Origin: Zygnema cylindricum
Taxonomy: Eukaryota; Streptophyta; Zygnematophyceae; Zygnematales; Zygnemataceae
NCBI GenBank assembly: GCA_037447655.1
Contig: JBBHKE010000580.1
Coordinates: forward strand, 149,338 to 188,943
DNA: 39,606 nucleotides
Direction: 5' to 3'
Every line of letters begins with the position of its first letter. Position 1 is the stretch's first letter. The position numbers and the translations under genes are program-made. The notes under the pieces are model-generated. The model saw only the letters and a list, made by a program, of their open reading frames with translations. It had not been told where the DNA came from and searched no databases. Below, piece after piece: positions 1 through 11,764 of this stretch.

Positions 1-542
1 ACATCGAAGTCATATCTTCTAATCAATAATAAAATTTGGGGTACTTTTGAGATGTTTAGTAAATTTCAAAATGTAGTCACTGGACAAGCAAGACAACAGG
101 GGAACATGGTTTTTGTAGAAATCAAGAAAACATTAAAACACATGATATATCAGTATGTAGGCAAGTAAAGAAATGTCGATAAAATCCAAAAACAAAACTC
201 AAAAATGTTATGGTATATATTGTATGTTTAAATTTGTTTTGTTGAGGTGCAATGATAATGTTAGTGATAAAAGATATCGAATGTTATGAAGCTATTTGTT
301 ATCGATGTCGATGCAAAAGTGAACGTTATATTCCTCTTGTGGTATTATTAACATTATCTTTGCTAATGTTGAACCCGGTGTGAACGGATGTATGACTATA
401 TAGTACACAAAATTACAAAAGAACTAAAGATGTTTTTGGTACAAGGGGACAACAGAACGAACAGGTCACTGATGTAAAACTTTAAATGATTTGTAGAGTT
501 TTCATGGGGTTTAAAATAATAACTAATCTTCTATACTGAAGC
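1..542. other. AT-rich non-coding stretch
   Basis: I see no coding potential, RNA gene or repeat that I can support here. Stop codons are frequent in all frames and no protein family is recognisable. Confidence 0.5.
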
Positions 543-756
543 TACACATTAAATCGCTATTAGTGTTAAAGTTTTCATCGTCTCTTAAAACATATTTTCT
601 CCGTACACACATCTCGGATTGTGGATGTGACGGTTTTGACTCTCAGGTTCCGATTGGCGATCTCTAGTTGAAAATTGGACAAATAATGTGTACGGAGAAA
701 AGATGTTTTAAGTGGCGAAAAAAACTTTAACACAAATAACAATTAGCGGTGCAGTA
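543..756 (+). mobile_element. Small TA-flanked TIR element, family A, copy 1
   Basis: A non-autonomous element of about 214 bp. It starts at a TA followed by CACATTAAATCGCTATTAG and ends in an imperfect inverted copy (GCTAATTG read on the other strand) next to another TA. A second, inner inverted pair flanks the core: a block with TTTTCTCCGTACACA near 597 and its complement TGTGTACGGAGAAAAG near 689. The core shares CGGATTGTGGAT and GACGGTT with copies at 6908-7124 (opposite orientation) and 24287-24520 (same orientation). It has no coding capacity. The size and TA flanks fit a Tc1/mariner-type MITE, but superfamily assignment is inference. Confidence 0.75.
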
Positions 757-1747
757 GCAAACGGTGTGGGAATGTTGAAAATTTCTGAATTATCAGGTTT
801 AAATAAGTGGCTGAATCTATTGGTAAAAAGATATTCTACTTGTGTAGCGTTGTTCAATGGTAAAAATAATTTTGACAACTTCTATAATAGATACCTCCAC
901 TCTCCATCGTTATTAGAGTAAATGAGACTAACTCATTCGTAGCTTTCTCTGGCCGAAAACCCACTAATACTGTTAACAACGCTTGTTTAAGGGAATGTAC
1001 TATAACTTGCCACGTCTCATTGCTCTAAATTAGTGTTATAGATTATAATTTCACATTAACGCAATAAATGATTAACGCTAATGACAATGACCTATGTTGT
1101 ATTTGGTGGGTTATGTGTTGTACACATTGTATTCAATAGTTGTTCTGCACATTGTATTGTTTCTTGTATTCTATTTGGTTTCTCTAAAATACAAAGCAAG
1201 ACTTTATTAAAAAAAAGCGCAGTGGTAAACCATCTGAGTTCAAAGAGAATACAAAGGAACAAGTTTGTAGAAGATTTCGATATTCGTATGTAGTAGTCAT
1301 AACTATCCCCTATTAAAATGCTAACAATATAAATGAATTCTTACGAATAAATGAGCTTCCTTATAATTAGTGTCCTACAAATAATGTCCACATGACTATG
1401 GTCCATATAACCACCTCGCATCATCATACCATGTGATGCATGTTTTTTACCATTCAGGAGACTTTCGCACAATAGCGGTATACATATATTATTTAAAGGT
1501 TCAAAGCTTTGAACCATTATGTCCCCCCAGTTTACTTTTGGCATATAAAATAAAAAAAAACCGCTGAATTGCTTAAACTAAACTGAACCGAACTAAACCG
1601 AACGGGAAAAACGGACCGGACAGAGGAGATAAGACTTACGTCCCAGGTACGACATTACCAGGTACAACCGTACAGCACTTGTTTTTTTTTTGTACTTTCA
1701 CGTACATATTAAAACATCGAACTCTGACACGATCCATAACCGATAGG
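757..1747. other. AT-rich non-coding stretch
   Basis: No supportable gene. Short ORFs here have no recognisable domain and AT-biased composition. Scattered TTAACGCTAAT words near 1070-1080 resemble the ends of the TA-flanked elements and may be old remnants. Confidence 0.4.
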
Positions 1748-2299
1748 TACGGTACACCGCCAATCGCTATTAGCGTAGTGTACGTTAATTCCGTCCCGCT
1801 TTTTTATCATTCTCCAGCGTAGCTATTCTATTTTTTTCTGGCGTAGGGTCCTTATCAAATTGCCATTTTCGACGGAGTACGTTGTCATTTAAATAGTGTG
1901 GTATATGGTAAGTGTCAGACCGTACAAAATTGTACCTTTTAAGTGAAAAAGTATAATTAATGAGTTTTAGTAACCGCGGACGCATGAGAATATGCGTTCT
2001 AAAAAGGTGATGAAATCGAGTTGTCAAATATCGCGTTCGCACATATTCGTCCAACAACCACGTTTCGACTGTGTGAACGTACGATTTGTGTACGATTTGT
2101 CAGATTTTGTACAAATATCTATATTAGTGTAAGCATGTTTGCGACCTACATTTACTTTTTTCAAAGACCCAAATTATTAAACAATTAGAATGTATGTTTT
2201 TATTCAAAATTTTCAAATTCTTAATTAGCGTAAACAACGGTAATTATTCCTACACGCTACAGAAACTTTTACGCTAATAGCGATTGGCGGTGTACCGTA
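1748..2299. mobile_element. 552-bp element with perfect 30-bp terminal inverted repeats
   Basis: Bases 1748-1777 are the exact reverse complement of 2270-2299 (30 of 30). The repeat begins TACGGTACACCGCC and continues through AATCGCTATTAGCGTA. If the outermost TA is the duplicated target, the element proper is 1750-2297 with CGGTACACC ends. The inner part of the terminus (AATCGCTATTAG) is shared with family A, so the two are probably related and mobilised by the same transposase. The interior shows no transposase-like ORF. The perfect ends suggest a fairly recent insertion or active selection on the termini. Confidence 0.85.
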
Positions 2300-5200
2300 G
2301 CGATACACCCGATTTTTTCGATGCTACCACTACGGTATAGTCCATAATTTGAGGGCTACGTTAGTACTGTACCTTTGCGTCATTTTGTGCGTATCTATAA
2401 AAATACGAATACGATTTGTCGCGTTTTAGGCCAAAGCCGGTGGTTCGGCAGCCACTCCCCATCATTTATCGCACCGAATGACAGCAATTAAGGTAAACAA
2501 TCGTGTACGGCACTGTTTTGTCAGATAGATGTACGGTAATCTGCTTCACTTGACAGTGGACTCGTACACTCTGGCTTTATTTATGACGCTTGACCGGCAG
2601 GCCGCCAGCTGCGAATGTGCTCAAATGTCACCTGCTCTTTTTTTTTGCGCAGACCGCGGGACGGAATTCGGTCAGAAATCAGAAACATTTCTGCGTCAAA
2701 AGTTTTAAAATGCTGACTAGCTCGTCACGGAGACTGCCACGCGTCCACTTGTGGATGTGGACAGTTTTTGCCCAAACGGCAGTATATAGAAATAGTTTGA
2801 ATCCCGTATCCAGAAAATCCCTTGAATTTCTGGACGGCCCGGAGCCTTTGGGAAAGTCACGGACGGTCCAGAATGTCCAATCATGAACTTTTGTCTTATA
2901 TGCGTAGGTAAGACCGAATAATAAGCTATAAAACTGAGGGGTCTGGAATTTTCCAGTTTCAAAAACGGATGTGGTCACAGTGACTGGCAATAGGTCCTGA
3001 GATGGTGCCAGCCTATCAGCTTACTGAAATCTGCTGTTTTTGTCTCTATACCATCGGTAATAATGACTTTTGACTGTTGCTGCCAGCTTTTAGAAAATCC
3101 TTCGAAAGACTCGCCCGCAAAACCCGTGCCCGGCGGTTCCGCTGGATCGGTATTTTGTCGTCTTTCTGCTTTTTTCTGAAACATCTATAGCTCCCAGTTG
3201 CGCTGCTGTCCAAAGCTGATAATACGACAAAATACTAGATACGGATCCGAATGTGTCCAGATTATGTGTAAGTTTATTATAAATTTAATGAGATCTTCAA
3301 CTCTCTCTATTTGCATCATGATTCATGAGCATGCATGATATATTAATTATTAATTAATTACAATTATTAATATTAGGGTTTGGAGCCCCACTGGGAAAAT
3401 ATGCGCGGGTCCAAAAACGGTTTTTTTAGTTTTTTCTTAGCATTGACCGGATTGATGGACCGACTGCATGATGCGAGTCATCATGATAGCCACTGAAACC
3501 TCGTCACGTGGCAATAATAAACAAAAAGAAGTAATTTGGGAAGGGAACAAAAACCTGCGGATTACGCGTATATACATATTTTTTTTGCGATCGATTCCTG
3601 GATTTGGACGAATCCGTTTCCTGTTTTTTGATACGGAAAAGTTTCACACAAATTTCACGGGCAGTTTTAGTCCTTTTTTTGGCTTTATTATAAATTTGAA
3701 GTAAATTACGAAGGTAAATAGTAGATAAATATGTCTTCCGAATCTCCGGCTGTCCCAATCATTGAGACTCTGTAGATTTGATTCTGCTGGCCGTAGCTAA
3801 TTTGGAAAACGAGCGTTTTTTCATTTTTTTGACCCGCAAATTGGGCCAATGGGCTCCATTTTCAATAATTCAATGATGGCCGATATTCGACCGTTTAGAT
3901 CTTAATCGTACAGCTAAAAACCGCCCAATCGTTGAAAGCGGCTGGTGAGGTGACCGCTGATTGCCTGGCGGCCTCCCAGCCCTCAGGGCATCGGCGAATC
4001 AGGGCCAAAGTGGAAATTTTAGGGTTTCTTTCCGCGATTACCGCCTTTTGCGGCCACGGGATGACAGGTGTCCTCCTTGCAGCACGCGGCGAGTTCTGGC
4101 AAAAAGAAAACAAAAGTCGGGCAGAACAGAAAAATATTTGAAATTTCTTTTCTTTCGGTGTGAGGTTTAGGGAACCGGTCTACCGCTGTCACGTCTCATA
4201 CAAACCCTAAAATCGGCATGACAAAGAACTTACAGCCTAAGATACCGACAAATTTTTGGATGAGTACAGTTTTGTCATCATTAGAAATGAATTAGGTGAC
4301 CGTCAGTATAAGATGACAACGTTCGGCTGACTTCAACTATACCGTACATATTGTACATCTGTCACAAGTGTAAATCTTTTCAGGGCAAAAGCAGAAAAAA
4401 TCGGCTTTTGTTTCCAAGCGCAGATTGTTAACCAATTTTCGTACAACTATATAGTACATGGAACTGAAAGGTAAGATAAGATGCCAAGGCAGAAAGCCAC
4501 GTGGCTCTGAGCTGACGGAAAATTATACCGAGCGTAGACGAAAATATACATGAGAAAAAAAGGGGATCTTCGTTTGTCGTTTTGTAACATGTTTGGTTGC
4601 GTTCGGGAATCGAAAGTGCAATTAGCCAATTACATCTTGCAAGAGAAAAAATCAAAAAATCTTTTACAACCGCTGTCGTGTCCAATCGTTACTTTCGCTT
4701 CACTGTACGGTCCCACTACACTCGCATTAAAGCTACAGCACTGTACTTTCTGCGCTTGAAGACAGAAACTGAAAGTTTTGGCTTTTGCACGAAGGAATAT
4801 CCTACACGTGTGACAGATGTTCAGTATGTACGATCTCGTCGACTTTAGCAAATTGCTTTTGTCCGTGGTCACCTTCTTCATTTGTAATGATGCAAAACTG
4901 TACTTATCCGAAGATTTGTGGGTACATGCGTACTTTTGTTACAGCTGTACGTTTTTTGTCATACCGCAAACGTGGTAGATACGAGATATGACCAAACGTA
5001 GACATGTCTATCCTTAATAAATTGACGGGGTAAAATCTGCTATATCGACGGCGAACGGTAAACGAATTCGTACAGTTTTTTTGTAAGTTTTGCAACGAAT
5101 TACAAAACAGTACATAAAAAAACATAACGAGTCGTTTTTTCCCACGGCACTCTTCAACGGTTCTAATAGCACAAGGGACAAAATTTGCGTTTACAAATTT

Positions 5201-5365
5201 TGTCGCCTGTTAAAAAAAAACCTTTTGAAACAAACTTCACTTCAACCACGTCAGACCTTTACAAGCTGAGACGGACTTTCGGCACCACCCCCGTACGACT
5301 CCAGCGATCCTTTCTTCAATTCCTTCTCGACGGTCGACAAAAATTAAGACAATTCAAACCCTTCG
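2300..5365. other. Non-coding stretch without recognised features
   Basis: Several ORFs of 60-100 codons occur, but none shows a domain and overlapping frames are equally open, as expected by chance. The words GTACGG and TGTACG become frequent from about 4280 onward. No tRNA or rRNA was seen. Confidence 0.4.
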
Positions 5366-5863
5366 GTTTATAGCATAGTTGTTCAAATCGCGCGATTTTT
5401 TCCTTTTTTCCGATTAAAACGTATAATTCGTGACTTTTGAATAAATCGGAAAAAAACACGATGTACTTTCTGTCCGGTAAACTGAACGGATAATTTACAT
5501 AAACTGTACGGTATTTACAGTAACTGTACGGTTTTGTACCAAAAAGTACGGAATTTGACTAAAAGTTACGTTGCACTTCGTAGTACTTTCTGTCCGGTAA
5601 ACTGAACAGAAATTTAACGGGGAAACTTAGGGAATTGTAACAAAATTGTACGGACTATGACGAAAAGAGACGGGAACTGTACGGACATTGTACAAACTGC
5701 GTTATATGTAAAACTCAATTTCTTTTACATGTACAGAATTGTACGGAATAAAATTCATTAACGATTTTAACGATTTTTTCAAAAGGTTCCATGCGTTTGT
5801 TACGTATAATTCGTCGCGATTAAATCGTTCGCACGAAACGTCGTGAACAACTATGGTTTATAG
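5366..5863. mobile_element. hAT-like non-autonomous element with 8-bp target duplication
   Basis: The element at 5374-5855 starts CATAGTTGTTC and ends in the inverted copy GAACAACTATG. It is flanked on both sides by the same 8 bases, GTTTATAG (5366-5373 and 5856-5863). Eight-base target duplications are characteristic of hAT transposons. The interior has no transposase ORF. It contains a direct repeat of about 27 bp beginning GTACTTTCTGTCCGGTAAAC at 5463 and again at 5583, and many GTACGG words. The right target copy also serves as the left target copy of the next element. Confidence 0.8.
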
Positions 5864-6396
5864 CATAGTTCAAAAGTAAGCGTCTTTATGGTAGGCCTTT
5901 GGTAGGCGCACAAAACTTGGCACAAAACTCGCGTAGAGTAGGCATACTGTATGTGTGTGCGTTTGTGAACACTTTTGTACGAACGTACGAATCTGATGTA
6001 TGATCATAGTTTAGCGCACGCCGCTGGACGAAATTTCAGCGAACTGACACAGCTTAGGATGAGTTGTGTTATGGGCTTTTCATGTGATCTTCTTACATCG
6101 CTACTTTGATCAGCGACCGTCCGATTGTCCAAATCTGTTGATCGTCCGAATCTGACGGTTAAAAATAAAAAATACCTCAAAACTCACTGAAAAAAAAAAA
6201 AATAGTCCGAATGTTTTTCAAAATTTAGACATGACGTTTAATTCTCTATCGATCGATGTGCATCCCAACCCTGTTACTATTTTTTTTCATTTTGCGACCG
6301 ATACAATATGGGTCTTAAGGTCATATTGTATGTTTTACATACAATAGGCATATTGTATGGGCTTACTTTCACCTACTTTTGAACTATGGTTTAAAG
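5864..6396. mobile_element. hAT-like element, CATAGTTCAAAAGTA family, copy 1
   Basis: The element at 5864-6388 begins CATAGTTCAAAAGTA and ends in its inverted copy (CTACTTTTGAACTATG). The left flank is GTTTATAG (5856-5863) and the right flank is GTTTAAAG (6389-6396), 7 of 8 identical, which fits an aged 8-bp target duplication. Its right half, including the CATACAATATG palindromic segment near 6325-6360 and the GATCAGCGACCGTCCGA segment near 6110, is present in reverse orientation in the copy at 11017-11337. No coding capacity. Confidence 0.8.
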
Positions 6397-6907
6397 AAAC
6401 ACGTGTGAAAACTGCCGAAATTTGTTCTCACTCTTGTCAAAGTTTAAAACTGATGTTTTACATGTACAATTGTGCTCTTTTGTTCGAAAAGTACAGAATT
6501 ATAAAACAAGGTTGTCACATTAAAGGGAGAAAGATTGGATGTTTTGGTCGACACACATCTGCCATCCCGATACATCCATGTAGACGATCCAAGTATTTCA
6601 TTCCGTACGCTTGTTGCAGGGGACTCTCAAAGTCTCAAACGGTTCAAAATTATCTAGCGTCATCGATATCGTGTGATGTCAGCGTACCTTCCTAAAGGCA
6701 CATAACCTTTCATATGAGTACAACCTTTAATGGTAGTGAACAATTTTCCTTTTCAATCAAGTTTTGTACTTAGATGGTTTAACCGTCGCGTTTCTCATAA
6801 TCTAATATTTCTTTCTTTCAATACAACTAGTTTTTATTGTTACACCACAACATGTTTTAGTTCGTATACTTTGATATATTATTTGTATTCTCATAAAGTG
6901 TCAACGC
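6397..6907. other. Non-coding stretch
   Basis: One frame stays open across part of this stretch, but it shows no domain, is AT-biased and overlaps the right end of the neighbouring element. I see no supportable gene. Confidence 0.4.
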
Positions 6908-7124
6908 TACACCGTGTATCGATATTAGTGTTAATTCTTTTTTGCCACTTAAAAACATATTTTCTCCGTACACAATTGTCCGATTTTCAATTTGAGACCG
7001 CCAATTGGTAGTTGATAATCTTGATGATCGCAACCGTCAGTTCCACAATCCGACATGTGTGTACGGAGAAAAGATGTGTTAAGTGGCAAAACAAATACTA
7101 ACTCTTATATCGATTCAGTGTGTA
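6908..7124 (-). mobile_element. Small TA-flanked TIR element, family A, copy 2
   Basis: About 217 bp between TA at 6908 and TA at 7123. The ends are CACCGTGTATCGATATTAG on the left and, on the other strand, CACACTGAATCGATATAAG. The inner inverted pair TTTTCTCCGTACACA / TGTGTACGGAGAAAAG is conserved. The core (GACGGTT and ATCCGACA words on the opposite strand) is reversed relative to copies 1 and 3. Confidence 0.75.
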
Positions 7125-9670
7125 CGGTCCACCGTGAATAGCACGTAGTGTTAAGAAATTAGGGTGAGGCCTTAATTTGTATTGTAGCGAAGATTCTACG
7201 TACACGATTTTCAAATGTCCCACGAAATTGTTATTTAAGGCTCTGACGATTGTATAAGTTGACAAAGCCCGTGACGATTGTCAACATCTAGAATCTGTCT
7301 TAACGCACCTACTTTTTTAAAATATTTTCGTACGTCGCAAGACACCGTATTTTTTGAAACGTTTCGGTATGTCACATGTCTTTGCGTGACATGGTACAAT
7401 TACATCCTTCCAGTATGTATTGTTCATGGCTGATCAATATGTTTTATCGTTTGCCTCTCTTGTCCGGTTGACATGAATGGACAAAAAAATCTTAAGACCC
7501 TTGAAAAGGAAAAAAAAAAAAATTTGGCGCTTGTGTTGGATTCTTTGCAACGTGACTTGGTTCGTCTCTCTTAGTGTTTTCTCTCATTCATTTCCGATGA
7601 ACTTAGAGCTACCTTGTGAGAAAATGCAAAATGTTTTAACTTTAAAGGGGTGAATGGGGCACAAGGTGAGAGAGGCAGTGAGTGCAAGTTGGAGAGCCGC
7701 CCTCACAAATATGTCGTACTTATGTGAAACGACATTAACGACTTACGACCCCCTACAAAGAACAAATGTACAAAATGCAAGCGAAAAAAAATAAACAACA
7801 TCTTTTCTCATTGTTTGAAATTGTCGAAAACTTTCAAAACGTGTGAATTTGTTTTAATTATTTGTGGGGCGTTATTATTAATTGCAAAACACATCACTGA
7901 TGTGTTTTAAGATACCGTTTGAAGATGACGTGACCGTGGGTCGAAAAATAAAAGACGACAATTTGTGGTACATTCTGAACTTGAAGATGACGAAAATTGT
8001 ACGCTATAGGATACACGTTCTTATATTGTAGCCCCTCTAGCCTATGTTATAATTGTTGACGTATAAACATCTTAGAAGAGGTTCGCGTAACTTTGCCTGT
8101 CTTTATTAATATGAATCAAATATGAGAGCCCTGTCCCGTGTTATCACCACTCACTTTACAGTCTCAACGTCGTTGTTTGGCACGTTTTATGCCACGAGCA
8201 GTTTTAGTACGGACTGGCACATTTCGTACATTACGCTATATATAAATCGACCAAATAAGAGTCGATGACGTTAATTAGACCGTACATACATTGAGGTAAA
8301 GAAAAAAATAGTATTATTGCTTCTATTTAAGGTTCAAGGGTCATAATTTTGGGGCGTGTAGTGTTATTAACACTATAAGCGAGTCATAGTGTAGTTATTG
8401 ACTCTAGTTAGTGATATGGATCGAGTTGGTTTCCATACGATTTTACGCGCTTCATCATTTGTAAAATTATCAGTGATGGAGACATACCAAATTTGAGAAT
8501 TTTGTATATTTAGATTTTTTGTTTTTGTTTCGGTTTTAGATATCCAACCACATGGTAATTTTTATAACCTTAAAATAAACCATAAGCGATTTCAACATTT
8601 CAAATTATTCAGGTTACATTCTCATTTGATTTTGTACTTTTTAATGGCTCAAAGTACGGAAAATAAATAAAAAATCAAAATCAATCGAATAAATAAAACA
8701 TCTATTACAAAATTATCAAAATAAAACGAAGTAAAAAATAATAAAAATATAAGAGCAAGTACAAAAAAAAAGTTCACAATCACCAGAAGTTAAAATAAAA
8801 TTCAGAAAAAATAAATACCATCTAAAGTTAGAGTAAGTAGGTAGTAAATTAGTTAGATTTTTCATACTTTTCTTGGACCAAAAGGAAAAAATGTTACTCA
8901 TAGGGTTAGGAAAATATGTAGAAAGAATAGTTTGCACTTTATTTCCGCGATTTTCCAAAAACCGAGGCGAACTGTCATATTGGCAAAGATAGTTCAATAT
9001 GGATATTAAACAATTGCCAATATTAATAATTGATACGCAATTCTAACTCTAGTAACGCTGGGAGGTGTACTTTAGTGCACAATGGGGCACTTAAGATTTT
9101 TATTTCGTTGCGAACATTCTATAATATTTGTCGCTGTCGGGACTTTAAGTGTTAGCCTTTTTACAAGTTTGACCGTTTCTTGGGACGCTTTCGTAGAGCT
9201 ACATATGCGACAGCGAAACAGACTCCCACTGTGCCCCCTATCCCTAAACCGTACAGTATTGTACTTTCGATCTGTGATGTGGACTCGGGTACAGTACTGT
9301 ACCTTGCTCTACGATCCACGAATAGGACAAACAAATAGGAGTCACCGTAGAACAGGAAAGCGTCGTAGGAAGTTATAGTTTTTGTCGTATTTATATTCTG
9401 TACGCGAAAAAGTGAGCTGCATATACGGTGTCTGCCCATGTGTTGTTATACTGCTTAAATCTTGTTGACAACACTAAATAAAGATGGTACTTTAATATCA
9501 TTACTATTGCGCTGGGAAGCTGGCACCTGACAAAAATGCTGTCGTATCTGTGTAAACCACTGTACGGTATCCTCTGTACGCAATTTGCTTTCTGGTGTTT
9601 TATCTGAAATAGTGCCGACCGACAAACTGCAACCATTATTCGATGCGAAAGAAGCAATGATGTCAAATCG
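7125..9670. other. Non-coding stretch with element-end fragments
   Basis: No gene supported. Bases 7128-7160 (CACCGTGAATAGC, then GTGTTAAG) and 8360-8380 (TGTTATTAACACT) resemble ends of the TA-flanked elements and may be truncated copies. Bases 8090-8290 are distantly similar to the 270-bp unit at 10085-10630. Confidence 0.35.
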
Positions 9671-10084
9671 CTAGAGTACAGTACAGTAAAGTAAAGTACA
9701 GTACTGTATTTTTTAGGTCACTATTTTTGTTTCTACGCCTTCAACCTTTTCATCGAGAATTTAGAATAGTGTGGAAAAGTAGTTTTACGATGACAAGGAA
9801 ACCTAGAAAAATGCATAGATGTCTCATCGTACGGATTTTGACATTTTTACGAAATTTGATTACTTTTATTTTTTTTGAAGTTCGAACCTTTCCTAAAATG
9901 CGTATTTTTTTCGTACGGAATAAATAGACGGATATAATGTAGGGGAAATATTCAAATAAAGGGTTGAACGTACACCGTGAATCGCTTTTAGATTTAAACA
10001 CTATTTTGAGTTCAAGAGCCTGACGCCAACAAAAAGTCAAAAACCAACGCTAGTTTATACACCTAACACTAATTTGGATGTAGC

Positions 10085-10630
10085 CACGATAATAGTCACA
10101 TAATCGACGCATGAGCATGTGAGAACAGGTTCTCGCGATTCTCCCTCGTCTTTATGGCTGGGAATCAAATATGAGTGCGCTTTTTCGTGGCGACGCACTC
10201 AATTTCCCCTGTCGACGCCTTTAGCTGACACTTATTTCTGTACGCTTGTACAAAATAATGAGCAATTTTCGTACGATCTCATTCATTTTTTACACTACAC
10301 TATCTAAAGTTTCAAAAAGTCGAAAATAGATCAATTAACGCTAATTAAACAGTACCTATAGTCTGTGTTCACATATTCGACACCTGAACATGTGAGAACA
10401 TGTTTTCGTGATTTTCTTTTGTCTTTATGACTTGGAATCAAATCTGAATACGCTTTCCCGTGGCGACTCACTCAATTTCTCTTGTCCACGCCATTTCCTG
10501 ACACTTATTTTGTACATCTGTACGAAATAATGAATGGTTTTAGTACGAACTGAGACAATTCGTACATGTCACTTTTTAAAAGCAGTCGAAACTAAAGTAG
10601 CTAACGCTAATTTAACAGTACGCATATTAG
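10085..10630. repeat. Two tandem diverged units of about 270 bp
   Basis: Two units lie head to tail. Landmarks recur about 270-273 bases apart: CATGTGAGAACA at 10116 and 10389, then GGAATCAAAT, CACTCAATTTC, TGACACTTATTT and AACGCTAAT in the same order. The units are clearly diverged from each other. The right part of the second unit is present again almost identically at 11423-11764. Confidence 0.7.
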
Positions 10631-10810
10631 CGTTAAACAAAAATAGTTGTAGTAGTATTTTTTATTATGCCTCTTTTCCATTTGATTATTAGATCTTTAT
10701 ATACTTTTTATTTTATTACAAAGTCAAAGTCGGTCAACGCATTTTATAAATGTTTTGAATTTTGTTTCATGCGCATATTCGATATTTTTTGGGCGTTTCA
10801 TGCGTGCGTT
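10469..10810 (+). repeat. Direct duplication, left copy
   Basis: This 342-base block starts TCACTCAATTTCTC. It recurs at 11423-11764 with a constant offset of 954 bases and only a few substitutions (for example GCGCATATT against ACGCATGTT near the right end). It is non-coding. The intervening sequence contains the hAT-like element at 11025-11329. Confidence 0.85.
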
Positions 10811-10936
10811 CTATGCGCATGAGACATCTAAGGCCTAGACCCTCCACACATCCATAACTATCACCATTACCACGTTTATGCCCTACAAAACTTTCCTCCC
10901 TGGATCCTCTGGATATCCACAGTGGCAAATGTGGTG

Positions 10937-10964
10937 AAGTACAGTACAGTACTGTACTGTACTT
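10937..10964. repeat. 28-bp perfect palindrome of AGTAC words
   Basis: AAGTACAGTACAGT is followed immediately by its exact reverse complement. The same ACAGTAC word is clustered at 9240-9305, 9671-9712 and 13357-13372. It could be a cruciform-prone site or a fragment of a transposon end; I cannot tell which. Confidence 0.7.
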
Positions 10965-11016
10965 TACCGTACTATAATCTCTAGAGTACTTACTGTCATG
11001 TACCGTCATGTCATGT

Positions 11017-11337
11017 ATGCAGCTCATAGTTCAAAAGTAGGTGAAAGTAGGCCCATACAATATGCCTATTGTATGCAAAACATACAATATGACCTTAAGA
11101 CCCATATTGTATTCCGACCAAATTGGACCAATTAAATTATCTGGACCAAAAATTGGACCAATTAAAACATTCAGACCAAATTTTTTTATTTACACCGTCA
11201 GATTCGGACGATCGGACGGTCGCTGATCAAAGTAGCGATCTAAGAAGATCACATGAAAAGCCCATAACACAACTTACGCTAAAGGCGCCGACCAACAGCC
11301 TACTAAAAAACGCCTACTTTTGAACTATGATGCAGCT
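11017..11337. mobile_element. hAT-like element, CATAGTTCAAAAGTA family, copy 2, exact 8-bp target duplication
   Basis: The element at 11025-11329 (305 bp) begins CATAGTTCAAAAGTAGG and ends CCTACTTTTGAACTATG, a 17-base terminal inverted repeat. It is flanked by identical 8-base duplications ATGCAGCT at 11017-11024 and 11330-11337. Internally it is the reverse complement of parts of 5864-6388, with a large internal deletion. It also holds a short repeat of TTGGACCAATTAAA near 11130-11165. No ORF of note, so it is a non-autonomous derivative. Confidence 0.88.
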
Positions 11338-11422
11338 ACACCGTGAATCGCTATTAGCGTTTAGAAATAAATAGCGTTATGAAACAAATAGCGTTATTAA
11401 CGCTATTTGAGAATTTGGGGGT

Positions 11423-11764
11423 TCACTCAATTTCTCTTGTCCACGCCATTTCCTGACACTTATTTTGTACATCTGTACGAAATAATGAATGGTTTTAGTA
11501 CGAACTGAGACAATTCGTACATGTCACTTTTTAAAAGCAGTCGAAACTAAAGTAGCTAACGCTAATTTAACAGTACGCATATTAGCGTTAAACAAAAATA
11601 GTTGTAGTAGTATTTTTTATTATGCCTCTTTTCCATTTGATTATTAGATCTTTATATACTTTTTATTTTATTACAAAGTCAAAGTCGGTCAACGCATTTT
11701 ATAAATGTTTTGAATTTTGTTTCATACGCATGTTCGATATTTTTTGGGCGTTTCATGCGTGCGT
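11423..11764 (+). repeat. Direct duplication, right copy
   Basis: Near-identical copy of 10469-10810. It is preceded at 11337-11410 by a fragment with CTACACCGTGAATCGCTATT and several TAGCGTTA words, typical of TA-flanked element ends. The duplication may therefore have been carried by, or have broken at, transposon termini. Confidence 0.85.
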
